Positions 27,641 to 37,604 of a DNA stretch of 64,000 nucleotides are shown piece after piece (within the stretch, counting starts at the first letter, position 1; each line of letters starts with the position of its first letter). The DNA comes from Opeltia flavorubescens. Taxonomy: Eukaryota; Ascomycota; Lecanoromycetes; Teloschistales; Teloschistaceae. The stretch covers positions 1-64,000 of the forward strand of contig KE546985.1 in NCBI GenBank assembly GCA_000442125.1, in the 5' to 3' direction. Made by a program: the position numbers and the translations under genes. The notes below the pieces were generated by a model. That model did no database searches and was not told the DNA's origin. It worked only from the letters and a program-made list of their open reading frames with translations.

Positions 27641-28290
27641 TTATAATTATTTAACTTTTTAGAAATAGTTATTTAATAAAATCCTTATTTTATTTTCTAG
27701 TAACCTTTTATCTACTTTTTATACGGGATCGCGCTAGTAGGATATAAATAGTAAAGTTTAGCGCGATAAAATTAATCTAATAGCTTTATTTAACCGTAAA
27801 AAGTTGGATAAAAAGTAGAAGTAAAAATTTTAAAACTTTAATATAATAAAGACTCCGGGTTTTAGTTATATATTCTCTCGATTCTTTTAAATTTTACGGC
27901 TAGACCGCGTAAATATATACCTATAATACCTATATAGTACTTTATTATATAAATAGCCTAGTTAAAATATTATATAGTAGATTTTTAGCGCTAAATTCTA
28001 GTAGGATTTAAATATTCGATAAAAGTTAATATATACCGTTTTAATAATATAGAGTCCTAATATCGCTATTAGTTTTTACGCTTATTTAAAGTTCTATTTA
28101 TTTTTCGGGTGGATTATAGTATATTAAGTTTATATAATAATTCTATTAAAACGAAGCTCTAACTCGGTAAATAGCTTGGTAATATTATCTCTGGTTTTTC
28201 CTTATAAATTCCTAATAATTTCTATATAAATTAGGTTATAGAACTTGAAATAATTTATAATTTTACTAATATTGCTGTTTAAAGGCTTAG
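27640..28290 (-). pseudogene. RIP-broken reading frame, unknown product
   Basis: From about 28,290 down to 27,640 a minus-strand frame stays open except for RIP-type stops, with protein-like composition: for example NISKIINYFKFYNLIYIEI, then GKTRDNITKLFTELELRFN (about 28,210-28,150) and KLIAILGLYIIKTVYINFYR (about 28,075-28,015), ending in a Lys/Arg-rich tail near 27,650. The aromatic-rich character could be a helical enzyme or membrane protein, but I recognise no family. The start is not found; upstream exons are possible. It lies between the unit 2 end and the poly-T tract, tail towards the palindrome at 27,563, and has no obvious second copy in unit 3. Confidence 0.5.
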
Positions 28291-29380
28291 AGGGTATATA
28301 TATTTATTATTATAGCTTCTAGTAGCTAGATAAATAAGGAAAATTAATAACGGCTAAATTAATTAAATATATATATATATAAATAAATTAATTGTAAAGA
28401 AAAATCTATAGAGAAATATTAAATAGCCTAGTATTTAGTATAATAGAGCTGATTTCCTAATTAAATTAATACTATTGGGTTAATAGATTTTAGTTTAATA
28501 TACGCCTATAATTCGCTTAAATAATATAAAGATAAAACTATTTATAAATATATAAATTCAAGTTTTATAGGAATATTAATAGGTAAACTACCTAATTATA
28601 TATATAGCTAGCTTATAGCTATATATTGGAATTAATTATATCTAGATATATATTATTTATATAGATTACGCTTGGAATTTATAGATAGCCTATATAATAT
28701 ATTTATTGCGGAAGTTTCCGGCGTTAAATAATACTTTTAGTATACTATTTATTAAATTGCCTAAAGGGATAAATAGTAGTTATAGACTTTATTATATTAT
28801 TATCTACTTATATATAGTTAAATATCTGGTTATTAACGGTAGTAAAAGTTTTAAACCTCGATTTTTTTTATTTTAAAATAATACTACGGAGAGTAAAAAG
28901 AATCCAGGTTCTTTTATATAAGTACCTAACGTTTTAATATTTAGTTATTAAAATACGCCGGTAAGCCTTGTATATATAAAAATAATCTAATATAGATTAT
29001 AGGTATATTATTAATAGGTAGCTGTTTTACTAGCCGAGTTACTATACGATATATAGGCGAAATCTTTTAATTTAATATTAGAAACCTAAGTTTTAATTAA
29101 AATTTTACTTTTTAAACTTGTATTATTTAATAAATTTTAAAAGAATTAATAGTAGTTGTTATAGGAGTTGCCCGAGATACTTTATAGGTAGAAAGGTTAA
29201 TTTATAGATATACGCTAAAATATAGGCTATAATTTTTAAACTTTATTCCTACTTCTTTAACGTTAATTATTATAAAATATTTAGAATAGTTTTTAAACTT
29301 TATTAGTTGTTTATTAATAATAATACTAAATATTGGTTATATCTAGCCTTTTAACGCGGCACGAATATAGTTAGTATAGA

Positions 29381-29382
<2 letters not shown>
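28291..29382. other. No gene assigned
   Basis: This is AT-rich sequence with somewhat more CG, CA and TG than its surroundings (for example near 28,660-28,730 and 29,150-29,170). Short frames exist on both strands but none is long enough or protein-like enough to support. It may hold upstream exons of the 27.6-28.3 kb relic. Confidence 0.4.

Positions 29383-29428
<46 letters not shown>
29383..29428. repeat. Poly-T tract, 46 bases
   Basis: This is an uninterrupted run of T, flanked by GTATAGATC and AGAAGTATTT. A run of this length is rare even here. It may be the poly(A) end of a LINE/SINE-like insertion on the minus strand or slippage; the flanks show no clear target duplication by eye. Confidence 0.85.
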
Positions 29429-29429
<1 letters not shown>

Positions 29430-29432
<3 letters not shown>

Positions 29433-30188
29433 GTATTTACCGTATTCTAAATACTTTAGCTCGTTTATTATACTAGAAGACTTAAAACTCATTAAAGCTG
29501 CGCGAAATAATTAAAAGAAATAGTCTTTAAAATAAGTAAAGTAGTATATATATACCGGTAACGTTTTTACTAGAATAGAATATAAATACGCCTTTCAACT
29601 AATTAATACTATCCTTAATAGGAGATTTTAAAGACTGTTTTCTACTAAAATAGAACTTTTAAATCTAGATCTACTTTTCCGCTAGATATAGGCCTCTAAG
29701 AATAAAAAGATCGCTTATTTTTATATTATTTCTACGCGATAATATATCTTATAAATTCGTTAGTATATACGGCTAAATATATTATAAGATTATTAGAAAA
29801 AAAGACTTTAAAATACTTTAAAGGGCTAGTAATTTATATTTATATTAAAGTTAATCCGGCTTTAGATAATCGCAGCTCCCTATTAGAAATAATAAAAGAT
29901 TTATATATATTCGAAAGTAGTAGTAGCTTTTTAATAATTTACTTTTTAGTAAACTATTTTTTATAATATATAAATACGGCTTTTTATTTATATAATTCGT
30001 TTAGAATACAAGAAATTATTTATTTATTAACCTGTATTTTTTTAAAGGACTTTCTATTTTATTATAATTATTATAGTAGTATAAAAAATAAAGGTAGCGG
30101 ATAAAAAATTAGGATCTACTTATCCTTCGGGATTTATAATCCCGCGATATCTTTTTTTTATTTATAAATAGCTTCTATATTTACTTAA
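29430..30188. other. No gene assigned
   Basis: This is RIP-degraded sequence between the poly-T tract and module copy C. I see no supported frame, RNA gene or repeat apart from AT-rich runs. Confidence 0.4.
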
Positions 30189-30189
30189 A

Positions 30190-33030
30190 TTATTATCTAA
30201 TAAGATTTATATTATTCTATATCGCGGCTTAAAATCCACCTATTTTTATACTTAAATATTTATACTTATTAATTTATATATATAATAGCGTTACTATTAA
30301 ATAAATAGATATATATAATAAAAGTATTCTTCCTTTAAAGAATATATACTTTAAGAATCTACTTAAAATAAAACCTGGTTTCTATTTATAAAAAAACCGA
30401 TAACCGCGGCTAGTAGTTAAAATATAGATAAAGCGAATATATAAAAATAACTATACCTTTAAATACTACTAACCTATTAGAGAATATTATATAAATTTGT
30501 ACGACTTTTTTTAAAAATTTAAAAAATTAAAAAAAAAAAGATCTTTAGCGTATTAATAGTAGAAATCGTAAGTTAGGTAGAAAAAAAAAAGTAATTTAGA
30601 GACGTAGTTATCGATTAAATAAAATATAATCTAAACTAGTATTTAAATAGTATAAAAGATATTTTAGATAAAGGTAAAATCGATAAATAATATATATAGG
30701 TATAAATTTTATAAATTAACGGACGTTTTTAAAATCCGAATACTTGCTAGTATAATTATAATAAAGTTATCTAGATTATTAAAGCCTTCTATTATATTAA
30801 ATTTTTTAGCGTGATTTTAGCGCGACCGAATCGCTTAAAAAGGAAAGTCTAGAAGCTTTAGCTAACTTTATATAAGCTAATATATTAAGGGCGATTTATA
30901 GACTATTAGTATTTTATATTAATATTTAATATATATAAAATAGATAATCGCGGCTATTATATATAACTTTATAAATTTACCGTTTAAATAGTATAAAAGG
31001 TTAAATAAATATTATAAAAAGTTAGCCGAGGCTAGCTTTAGTAGATATTATTAAATAATAAGGTCGGGTTTTATAAAAACGAATAGATATAAGGAGTTTT
31101 ATTAGATATATAAAACCCGGTATATCGGATCCCGTTACTTTAAAATATAAAAAACCGCTATAATTATAGTTTTTAAATTAATTATAAATATCTTTAGCTA
31201 TATTTGATAGAATAGCCGTAATTTAATTAAGTTTAAGGTAGAAATAAATATATATACGATAATAGAGCCCGGCGAGAATATAGCGCGCTTCGCTTATTTT
31301 ATTATTTTTATTACCGCCGGAGGTTGCTATATATAGATAAAAAATAGGAATATTTTTTCTAATCGCTCTATTTACGCTTTTAAGCTCGATTAAAATATAT
31401 TTCGATTAATTAACTATTAAGTTTATTTAAATAGATAATATTAAAAATAAAAATTTTAATTAATATTAAAAGTAGTACTATTATTCTAGTAGGCCGATCT
31501 TATTAAGTAATAATATAATAAAAAAGATAATATATTTATTATAGCGTATATAGAAAGTTTAGCTGAATATTAATATAGTAAACTAGGTAGGTAATATAAT
31601 AATAATAATAGATATATTTTTCGACGAGTTTAATAGGAATAAAAGGTCTTTATTAACGCGATATTATTAGGTGACGATATTATAATTAGGGGGTAGCTAT
31701 TTACCTAAGTTATTTATAAGATATAAAGTGTTATTAGTAATATCGGAATCTATAGAATTAGTAGTTAATATACTATAGTAATAAAATAATCGGTCGGATA
31801 TAATTAGAGCGATTAAAACTTCTAGAAAACTAATAAAGTCAGGTAATAAATTATTAAGGAAGCTGGATATTAAGCTACTATAGGTCTATAGACCAGCTAG
31901 TAATAGATATAATAAATAGTAGAATTGGATTAGTAGTATAAGAAAGAAAAAAAAAAAGTATATAAGGTATATAAAGAAAACAGAAGATTCCGACGCAGTT
32001 ATTAATGTACAAGTAGATATAAAGATTAATAAATATAGAAGGAAAGAAGTAAAAGTAGAAGAAGAAGTTTATATATCTTTAGATTAATAGATAATCGCGC
32101 TAATAGACGCTATAATATATAATACTTATTTAAAGAGGATAGTAAATAGAAAAAATAAAATTTAAATAAATAATAAATAGGTTAAAGGGAAATATTTATT
32201 TTAGTTAATAAATACTATAATAGAATAAGGATTAGAGTAAAGTTAAAGTTAAAAAAATAAAAAGAATTAATATATCTCGCTTAAGATAAAGCTTAAATAA
32301 AGCGACGCTAAAATTAAATTAGGTAAAATTAAAAATAACGAGATTTATAACTTTAAAAAATAATTATTAAATAAAGTACTATTATAAATAGCCACGAAGT
32401 TATCTAGTAATAATATTAGCGATTATTAGGTACGATAGTATATACGCCGAAGTAACCTAAATTAGTTTTTAAACCTAATCCCTACCTAGAGTCTTTAAAT
32501 ATAACTATCGACTATAAAAAACCGAAAGCGAGTTTTAATATATATTCTAATATTTTAATATATAGAGGTATAGTAGCGTTAGTATAGAAAAAGAAAAATA
32601 GTAAAATAGTAGATAGAGTAAAAAGAGTAAAATAGGAGGAATAGCTTACTTATATTATTACTCGCTTATAAATCCTATTCTTTATAAATAAAACCTCCGG
32701 TAGTTATAAATATTATTAATTAATAATATCCTCTAGGTCCTATTTATAAATAGTTGCTTTACTCCTTTAAAAGGGTTTTATTTTCTAGAAGTTACGTTTT
32801 TTTATAGTATTTTCACTCCTTTAAAGTTATTATCTACCGAAATTTTTATTCTATCTTTTATTATAGAAACTATCTGTTTTTTATTAATATTTATATCTTT
32901 ATATTTTCCTTTTATTTCTATAGGGCTTCTTTACTTATTTTAGTTATTATCTAGTAGGATTTTTATTCTACTGCGCTTCGCTATTAAATTTATTAAGGCT
33001 CTACCGAGGTTATTATCTAATAATATCCGC
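30190..33030. repeat. Three-copy module, copy C (unit 3)
   Basis: This third, shorter copy of the module matches 11,400-13,520 and the outer parts of 20,700-26,850. Recognisable shared strings are TATATATAATAGCGTTA (30,277; also 11,432 and 20,686), GCCGAGGCTAGC (31,025; GCCAAGGCTAGC at 22,583) and ATTCCGACGC (31,988; also 13,078). No helicase block is present. No gene is recognised within it. Confidence 0.65.
31660..31681 (+). repeat. Palindrome copy retaining GGTGAC
   Basis: GATATTATTAGGTGACGATA keeps the GGTGA centre that is AGATAA or AAATAA in most copies. With the copies at 111 and 24,160 it supports an ancestral CAGGTGAT centre. Confidence 0.7.
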
Positions 33031-33289
33031 GGGCCTTACTACTTTTTATTTATTATCTTTTTACTATTATTATTAATTATAAATAATAAAAAACTTATCT
33101 TTTAAGCTCTAATTAATTATTTAGCGAGATACTGCGTTTTACCCTAGAGATTCTTAACTCGGATTAATATAGAGGGGGGTGTGTATTAATTTTACTAACT
33201 TCGCTAATTAGAATATATACCGAGGTCTTAGATTTATTACTAATTCTATATATATATACCCTCTATTATCTACGCTAGTAGCGAACTAA

Positions 33290-34908
33290 CTATCTATTTC
33301 GCTGTTATTATTTTCTTTTTACGACCTATAATCGCTACTATAAAGAGGAGTATCTATAGTATTAGTAGGTGTATTATTATTAATAGACCCCTTTATAAAA
33401 TCGATATTATATCTATTTAAAAACTTTTTTACTCTAGTTAAATTATTATCGAGTTGTACGTGGTTAAAGGCGAGAATATAGAGGTACTTATTACCGGTAT
33501 CTATATATAGGATATTATTCTAAACGAGTTTAAATAGGATTTACCGGGTTTTATTATAATTTTTATATAACCTTCGAAGTTCTTTAATCTTTCCTCCTAT
33601 ACTATCTTCTATTTAAATATAATATATAACGGTTTCTATATATATAGTATTAAGGACTACCGGTATAAACTATTTAATATAAATAAAAACAAGCTATATA
33701 CTTCTACTACGGACTTGTATAAAGATCTTTTATTTAATACGGTTAGAATACTCCGTATTAATATTAGCGTTATTATATATAAAGATAATCAGCAGTTTAT
33801 AGAATACGATTTTAGTAAAAGTATTTAGCTATAAGCCCGCTCGATAACTATTAATAGTTTTTTTAATAAAAATAAAGATATACCGAATAAACTAGTAATA
33901 AAATTATTACTTCTAAATATACGGCTTCTTATTATTCTCGCGGTCGAAGATATAAAATAAAACTTTTATATAATTTAGCTAAAGTCTATTAAAGTAGTAA
34001 TTATTAAAGTAATAGCCTCGGTTAAAATCTAGGTTTAGAATTATTAAATAGAAAATTATAATATATAGTTTAAAACTAATAACCCTTTTAATAATTTTAT
34101 AGAAGAGCCCTTTTAAATTATATTTTTACGATTTAGAAATAAAGTATAGGAATAGTCGACGCTCTTCTATAGCCTTCTCGCGAGAAAAATATCATATAAC
34201 GCGATCCGCGAGGATTTTCTATACGCGTTAAATATAAATATAAATTATTATTTTAGTAGCGTTTTTTAAGACTTTAAAAATAGCGAAATTATATTTTTTA
34301 AAGCCGGGTATTAAAGGGGTATTTTTAATTTTAAAGAGGTCGATTTATAATTAAACGAGGATATAATTATAGTAGGTAAAATATTTAGTAATATCGCGGC
34401 GGATTTTAAACTATTATTAAAAGGCGTTAATAAAATAAAAAATATAAAGAGTACCGGGCTTTATATAAAAAAGACCCTTCTAGAGGAACTTATTATAAAA
34501 AAACGAAATTATCCCGGTAAACTACTAGATAGCTTGATATCTAAACCCGTAGCGCGGTTTATTTTTAAATCTAGCCTATATTCGCTACTATAGCTTCTAT
34601 TAGAGTAGTTATAAAATAAGGAATTAAATAAACTTAATCCCTTTAAAAATAAAATAAATAAAACGTATAAAAATAGAAACGGCTACGTTATTAAAGCTTT
34701 ATTATTCGAAAAAAGCGACTTTTAGCTCCGGGGTAGCTTTTATTTAGGCGATTAAAGTTTCTAAAAAAAAAAACTATTAATTAAGTTAAACGCCTATAAA
34801 TTCTATTATTTTTATAGTATTAAGGATTTAAAAGTAACGATAGGCGCTAAAGATTATACTATTAGAATTAGTATTAAGGGTATCGATATAACGGAAGTTA
34901 TTAGCTAA
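33290..34908 (+). pseudogene. Large RIP-broken frame, unknown product
   Basis: A plus-strand frame of about 540 codons runs from near 33,290 to a natural-looking end at 34,905-34,908. It contains about 23 TAA/TAG codons, roughly the Gln plus Trp content of a protein and fewer than random AT-rich DNA would give. Protein-like stretches include IELYVVKGENIEVLITGIY (about 33,450-33,505), ARKISYNAIREDFLYALNI near 34,170-34,230, and KLLDSLISKPVARFIFKSS near 34,520-34,575. I recognise no family and see no catalytic motif. It ends EVIS then TAA TAA inside the palindrome at 34,897, the last four codons being part of it. The opposite frame is also partly open but less natural. It converges with the relic to its right. 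Confidence 0.5.
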
Positions 34909-34919
34909 TAATATCGGGC
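34897..34919 (-). repeat. Palindrome at a convergent gene junction
   Basis: This inverted copy (GTTATTAGCTAATAATATCG then GGC) supplies the last codons and tandem stops of the plus-strand relic on its left. On the minus strand it is read in frame as KSPILLANN by the relic arriving from the right. It is the clearest case of the element lying exactly between two genes. Confidence 0.7.
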
Positions 34920-36714
34920 TTTTTATAAGCGTGGTAAAGCGTAAAGGTTATAGACCGGTAAGTTTATTCTAAATTTCTAATAAGAAGTTAACGAATACCG
35001 CGAGGCTAATATAATACTTTTAGCGTACTATAAAGTTATATAAAACTTCGATAATTAACTTCTAGAAGCTATAGGCTATAGCTAAAGCTTAATACTACTT
35101 CTCTAATATTAATCTATCTAATATACGTAATTTATCCTAAGCCTAAAATAGCTTATACTCGCTATTAAAATTATAGAAGGCATCTAGATCTCTAGTATAA
35201 ATTTTCTATTAACGACTGATTTTATTTTAACTATAGCCTAGAGCTTTATAGTAATCTTTATTAGCTAGAAAACCGTTTTTAACTAGAAAAGCGAAAGCGT
35301 TAAAAATAATATTATATAACTTACTATCTACTAACTCGTTATATATCTAAAAGTTGTTCTATTTATCTAAATATACGAATATAAAAGCTGCGTTTTATAT
35401 TAATTAAAACGGGAAGGAATCTATACGGGTACGCTTAACGGATAAAGTAGGATAAATAAAAATCTCCTTTTAATTATCTAGATAATATATTTTATTTAAT
35501 AGGATAATACTATATAGCTTATTATTAATAAATTACTCGTTGAAGCTAAAGTTTATATATATCTCGCGCGGAAGTAAAATATACTTTAATATATTGAAAA
35601 GCTCGCTTAAATAATAAAAGAAGTTTTCGTATATAATAGCTAAATAGTTATTATATATTTTGAGTTTAAACTTTAGGCCGTAGCTAATAATAATTAAGGT
35701 CGATTATTTATAGCCCGGTATTATTTCAGTAAGACGCGTGACCTTTTACTAGAATAGTATAAGGTAATAGACCGGAATAGGGTAAGAAACGTTTATTAGT
35801 TTCCTCTCGCCTATATTAGCTTTACTATAGATATCTATATAGGAAATAGAATAATATTATAAGATTTTATCGCTATAAATAATATTTAAAGCGGGGCGGA
35901 TAATTTAATTAATCTATAATATTTATTATTTTTTAGTAAGATAGTAGCGGCTTGTTTTTAACTTCTTCTATAGTATATATATAGTCCCTCCTAATATTAG
36001 TAGTTTAAAGAAGAGAATATATATAAAATATTTTTTACTTTTACTCTCGATACTATATTCGATACGGAGTTATATATATAGATCTAATTCTAGGTTCTTA
36101 ATTTTTACCTTTTGGTTTTATATAATAGTTTCTAAATAGAGCGGGGTATAGCTAAATATAAAGGTGGACCTATAGATAGCTAGAGTAGTAATATAGGCGA
36201 TAAAACTATTAACGTCTTATTACTATTAGATTCGAATATTTATTCTAGATATATAATAAAAATACTTTGCTTCGAATTAAGTATAATTTAAAACGGGTAA
36301 TATCTTTTACCCGGCTAGTAATTCTTTCTAAAGTACTTTATAAAAGTTATTATACGTATTTTTATATTTTTAGAATCCTTTTATAAATAGAGGAGAAAGG
36401 AACCGCTATTATTTTAATTTATTCTAATAAAATAATAGATTAATAGAATTCCACTTCTAGGCTAAAGTTAAAAGGCTATTATTAGAGTATATCGATTATT
36501 TTAAAAAGGATTAAACTAGATAAAAGTAATAGATACAGGAACGAACTTATTATAGTAGTAGATAGCTTTTATTCTTTATATAAGTCTATTATTTAAAATA
36601 TAATACCTTTAAAAGTTAAAAAGGAAATCTAGAATATACTATATACGTGGATCCTAATATTATAGTAGGGTTATAGGCTTTATATCCTCCTTTAAATATT
36701 AGCCTGCGGGTTTT

Positions 36715-36795
36715 TTCTACTTTTCCTATTCTTTCTACTCTTCCTGCTCTTCCTACGCTTCCTGCGCTTCCTATTTTTCCTACTCCCTCTTTTTT
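36715..36795 (-). repeat. 9-bp minisatellite coding EAQ/EEQ
   Basis: On the plus strand this is CTTCCTGCG/CTTCCTACT-type nonamers. On the minus strand the units are GAAGCGCAG, GAAGCGTAG, GAAGAGCAG and GAAGAGTAG: a Glu-Ala/Glu-Gln tripeptide repeat in which the TAG units are best explained as RIP-mutated CAG. Confidence 0.8.
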
Positions 36796-37036
36796 AGCTT
36801 TTTATCGTCGCCTTTAAACTTTTTAATGTTACTATTAAAAAATTTATCGTCGCTATTAAAATCCTTTTTAATCGTTTAAGACTCGTTAGGCCTATATTTC
36901 TATTTAGATTCCTCTCCTTCTATAAAAGAAAGAAGGGCGGCCCTACTATTTTTAGTAGTATAGACTCTACTATTAATAGTAGCTTAAAAGTAGCGGAAGG
37001 GATTATATATAAAAGGGAAGGCTATTTCTTTTTTAT

Positions 37037-37120
37037 AATTACTATCTTCTTTATTATTACTATCTTCTTTATTATTACTATCTTCTTCGTTATTACTATC
37101 TTTTTTGTTATTACTATCTA
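37037..37120 (-). repeat. 18-bp tandem repeat coding DSNN(E/K)E
   Basis: About 4.6 units of ATTACTATCTTCTTTATT on the plus strand. The minus strand reads GATAGTAATAAC/TAAA/GAAGAA, an acidic hexapeptide repeat. Unit length is a multiple of three and variation keeps the frame, as expected in a former coding region. Confidence 0.85.
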
Positions 37121-37525
37121 GATCGTTAGTAACCAGGGGAAAAGAATTGGTATAGGGGTTTCGGTTATATATAAAAGAGGCTAGTAAAGGATTTCTTACT
37201 CGTAAGACCTGGCTACTAGCTCGCGTTAAGATAAGCAGACTTAGAAAACTAGAGAGAATATACCCGATCTATATTTGGAACCAGGAACGACCCGGGGTAA
37301 TAAAAGCTATAAGATAGACTATAATATCGTTTATAATATTAAATTCCTCGCTTTCGGTTTTAAATTAAAAAAGATTAAAAGGTAAAATTATAGTCGTTTA
37401 ATTTAAATTTATAGATAATTATTATAAAAAAGAAAGAATTATAGTAGATATAAAAGGCTCCTTAAATATTTAAAATATATCTATAAAAATTAGTATATCG
37501 TTTAATAATTAAATTATTTTTAACG

Positions 37526-37604
37526 GATATTATTAATTAATAATATAGTAAGGCGGTATAGATTAGAGGTGGATATTAACCTAATATTATTAGGTAATAA
37601 TAAT
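37526..37604. repeat. Last two palindromes before the desert
   Basis: Copies at 37,526-37,547 (GATATTATTAATTAATAATA) and 37,582-37,604 (TAATATTATTAGGTAATAAT) lie 35 bases apart and are the rightmost members of the family. They mark the end of the palindrome-bearing block. Confidence 0.75.

Larger units (their letters stand above)
34920..37320 (-). pseudogene. Large relic with acidic and Gln/Glu repeats
   Basis: A minus-strand frame begins near 37,320, in DNA that still keeps TGG, CAA and CAG codons, and runs leftwards with RIP-type stops. The N-terminal part has a hydrophobic stretch (YILSSFLSLLILTR, about 37,265-37,220), a possible signal or membrane segment. Then come five hexapeptides of type DSNN(E/K)E (37,119-37,037), a Lys/Glu-rich segment, and tripeptide repeats EAQ/EEQ (about 36,793-36,720) whose Gln codons are partly TAG. 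The rest, down to the palindrome at 34,897, contains stretches such as DIYSKANIGERKLINVSYP (about 35,840-35,785) and is not a family I recognise. Low-complexity acidic regions suggest a nuclear or regulatory protein, but that is inference. Continuity of one frame across the full 2.4 kb was only checked in parts. Confidence 0.5.
2545..37604. repeat. Family of about 50 short interspersed palindromes
   Basis: RIP-altered copies of one palindrome (usual form GATATTATTAGATAATAA, often preceded by GCC or CCC) occur at about 2545, 3148, 3640, 4339, 5412, 5896, 6943, 7009, 7993, 8738, 9184, 9562, 10327, 11276, 12193, 12627, 12790, 12963, 13592, 13842, 15358, 16470, 17073, 18133, 18684, 19301, 20540, 21020, 21709, 22602, 24160, 25903, 26069, 26242, 26990, 31043, 31496, 31660, 31833, 37526 and 37582. 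Copies best read in the opposite orientation are at 13501, 25029, 26823, 27563, 30189, 32399, 32709, 33009 and 34897. Spacing ranges from about 65 bases to a few kilobases, most often a few hundred. I saw none right of 37,604. Less mutated copies (111, 24160, 31660) give the core ATTATCAGGTGATAAT. Function unknown. Confidence 0.85.

Noticed and set aside
12193-31850. Conserved peptide I-L-S-G-D-N as a protein repeat
   Set aside because: Attractive where flanking frames are open (for example 26,041-26,280), but the stop rate over the wider frame equals that of random AT-rich DNA, gaps between modules A, B and C break the frame, and other relics read the palindrome in other frames.
2545-37604. 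CRISPR-like or integron-like array (short palindromic repeats with spacers)
   Set aside because: Spacing is irregular, from about 65 bases to several kilobases, the copies face both ways, and the context is a fungal telomere. Neither a CRISPR array nor attC sites fit.
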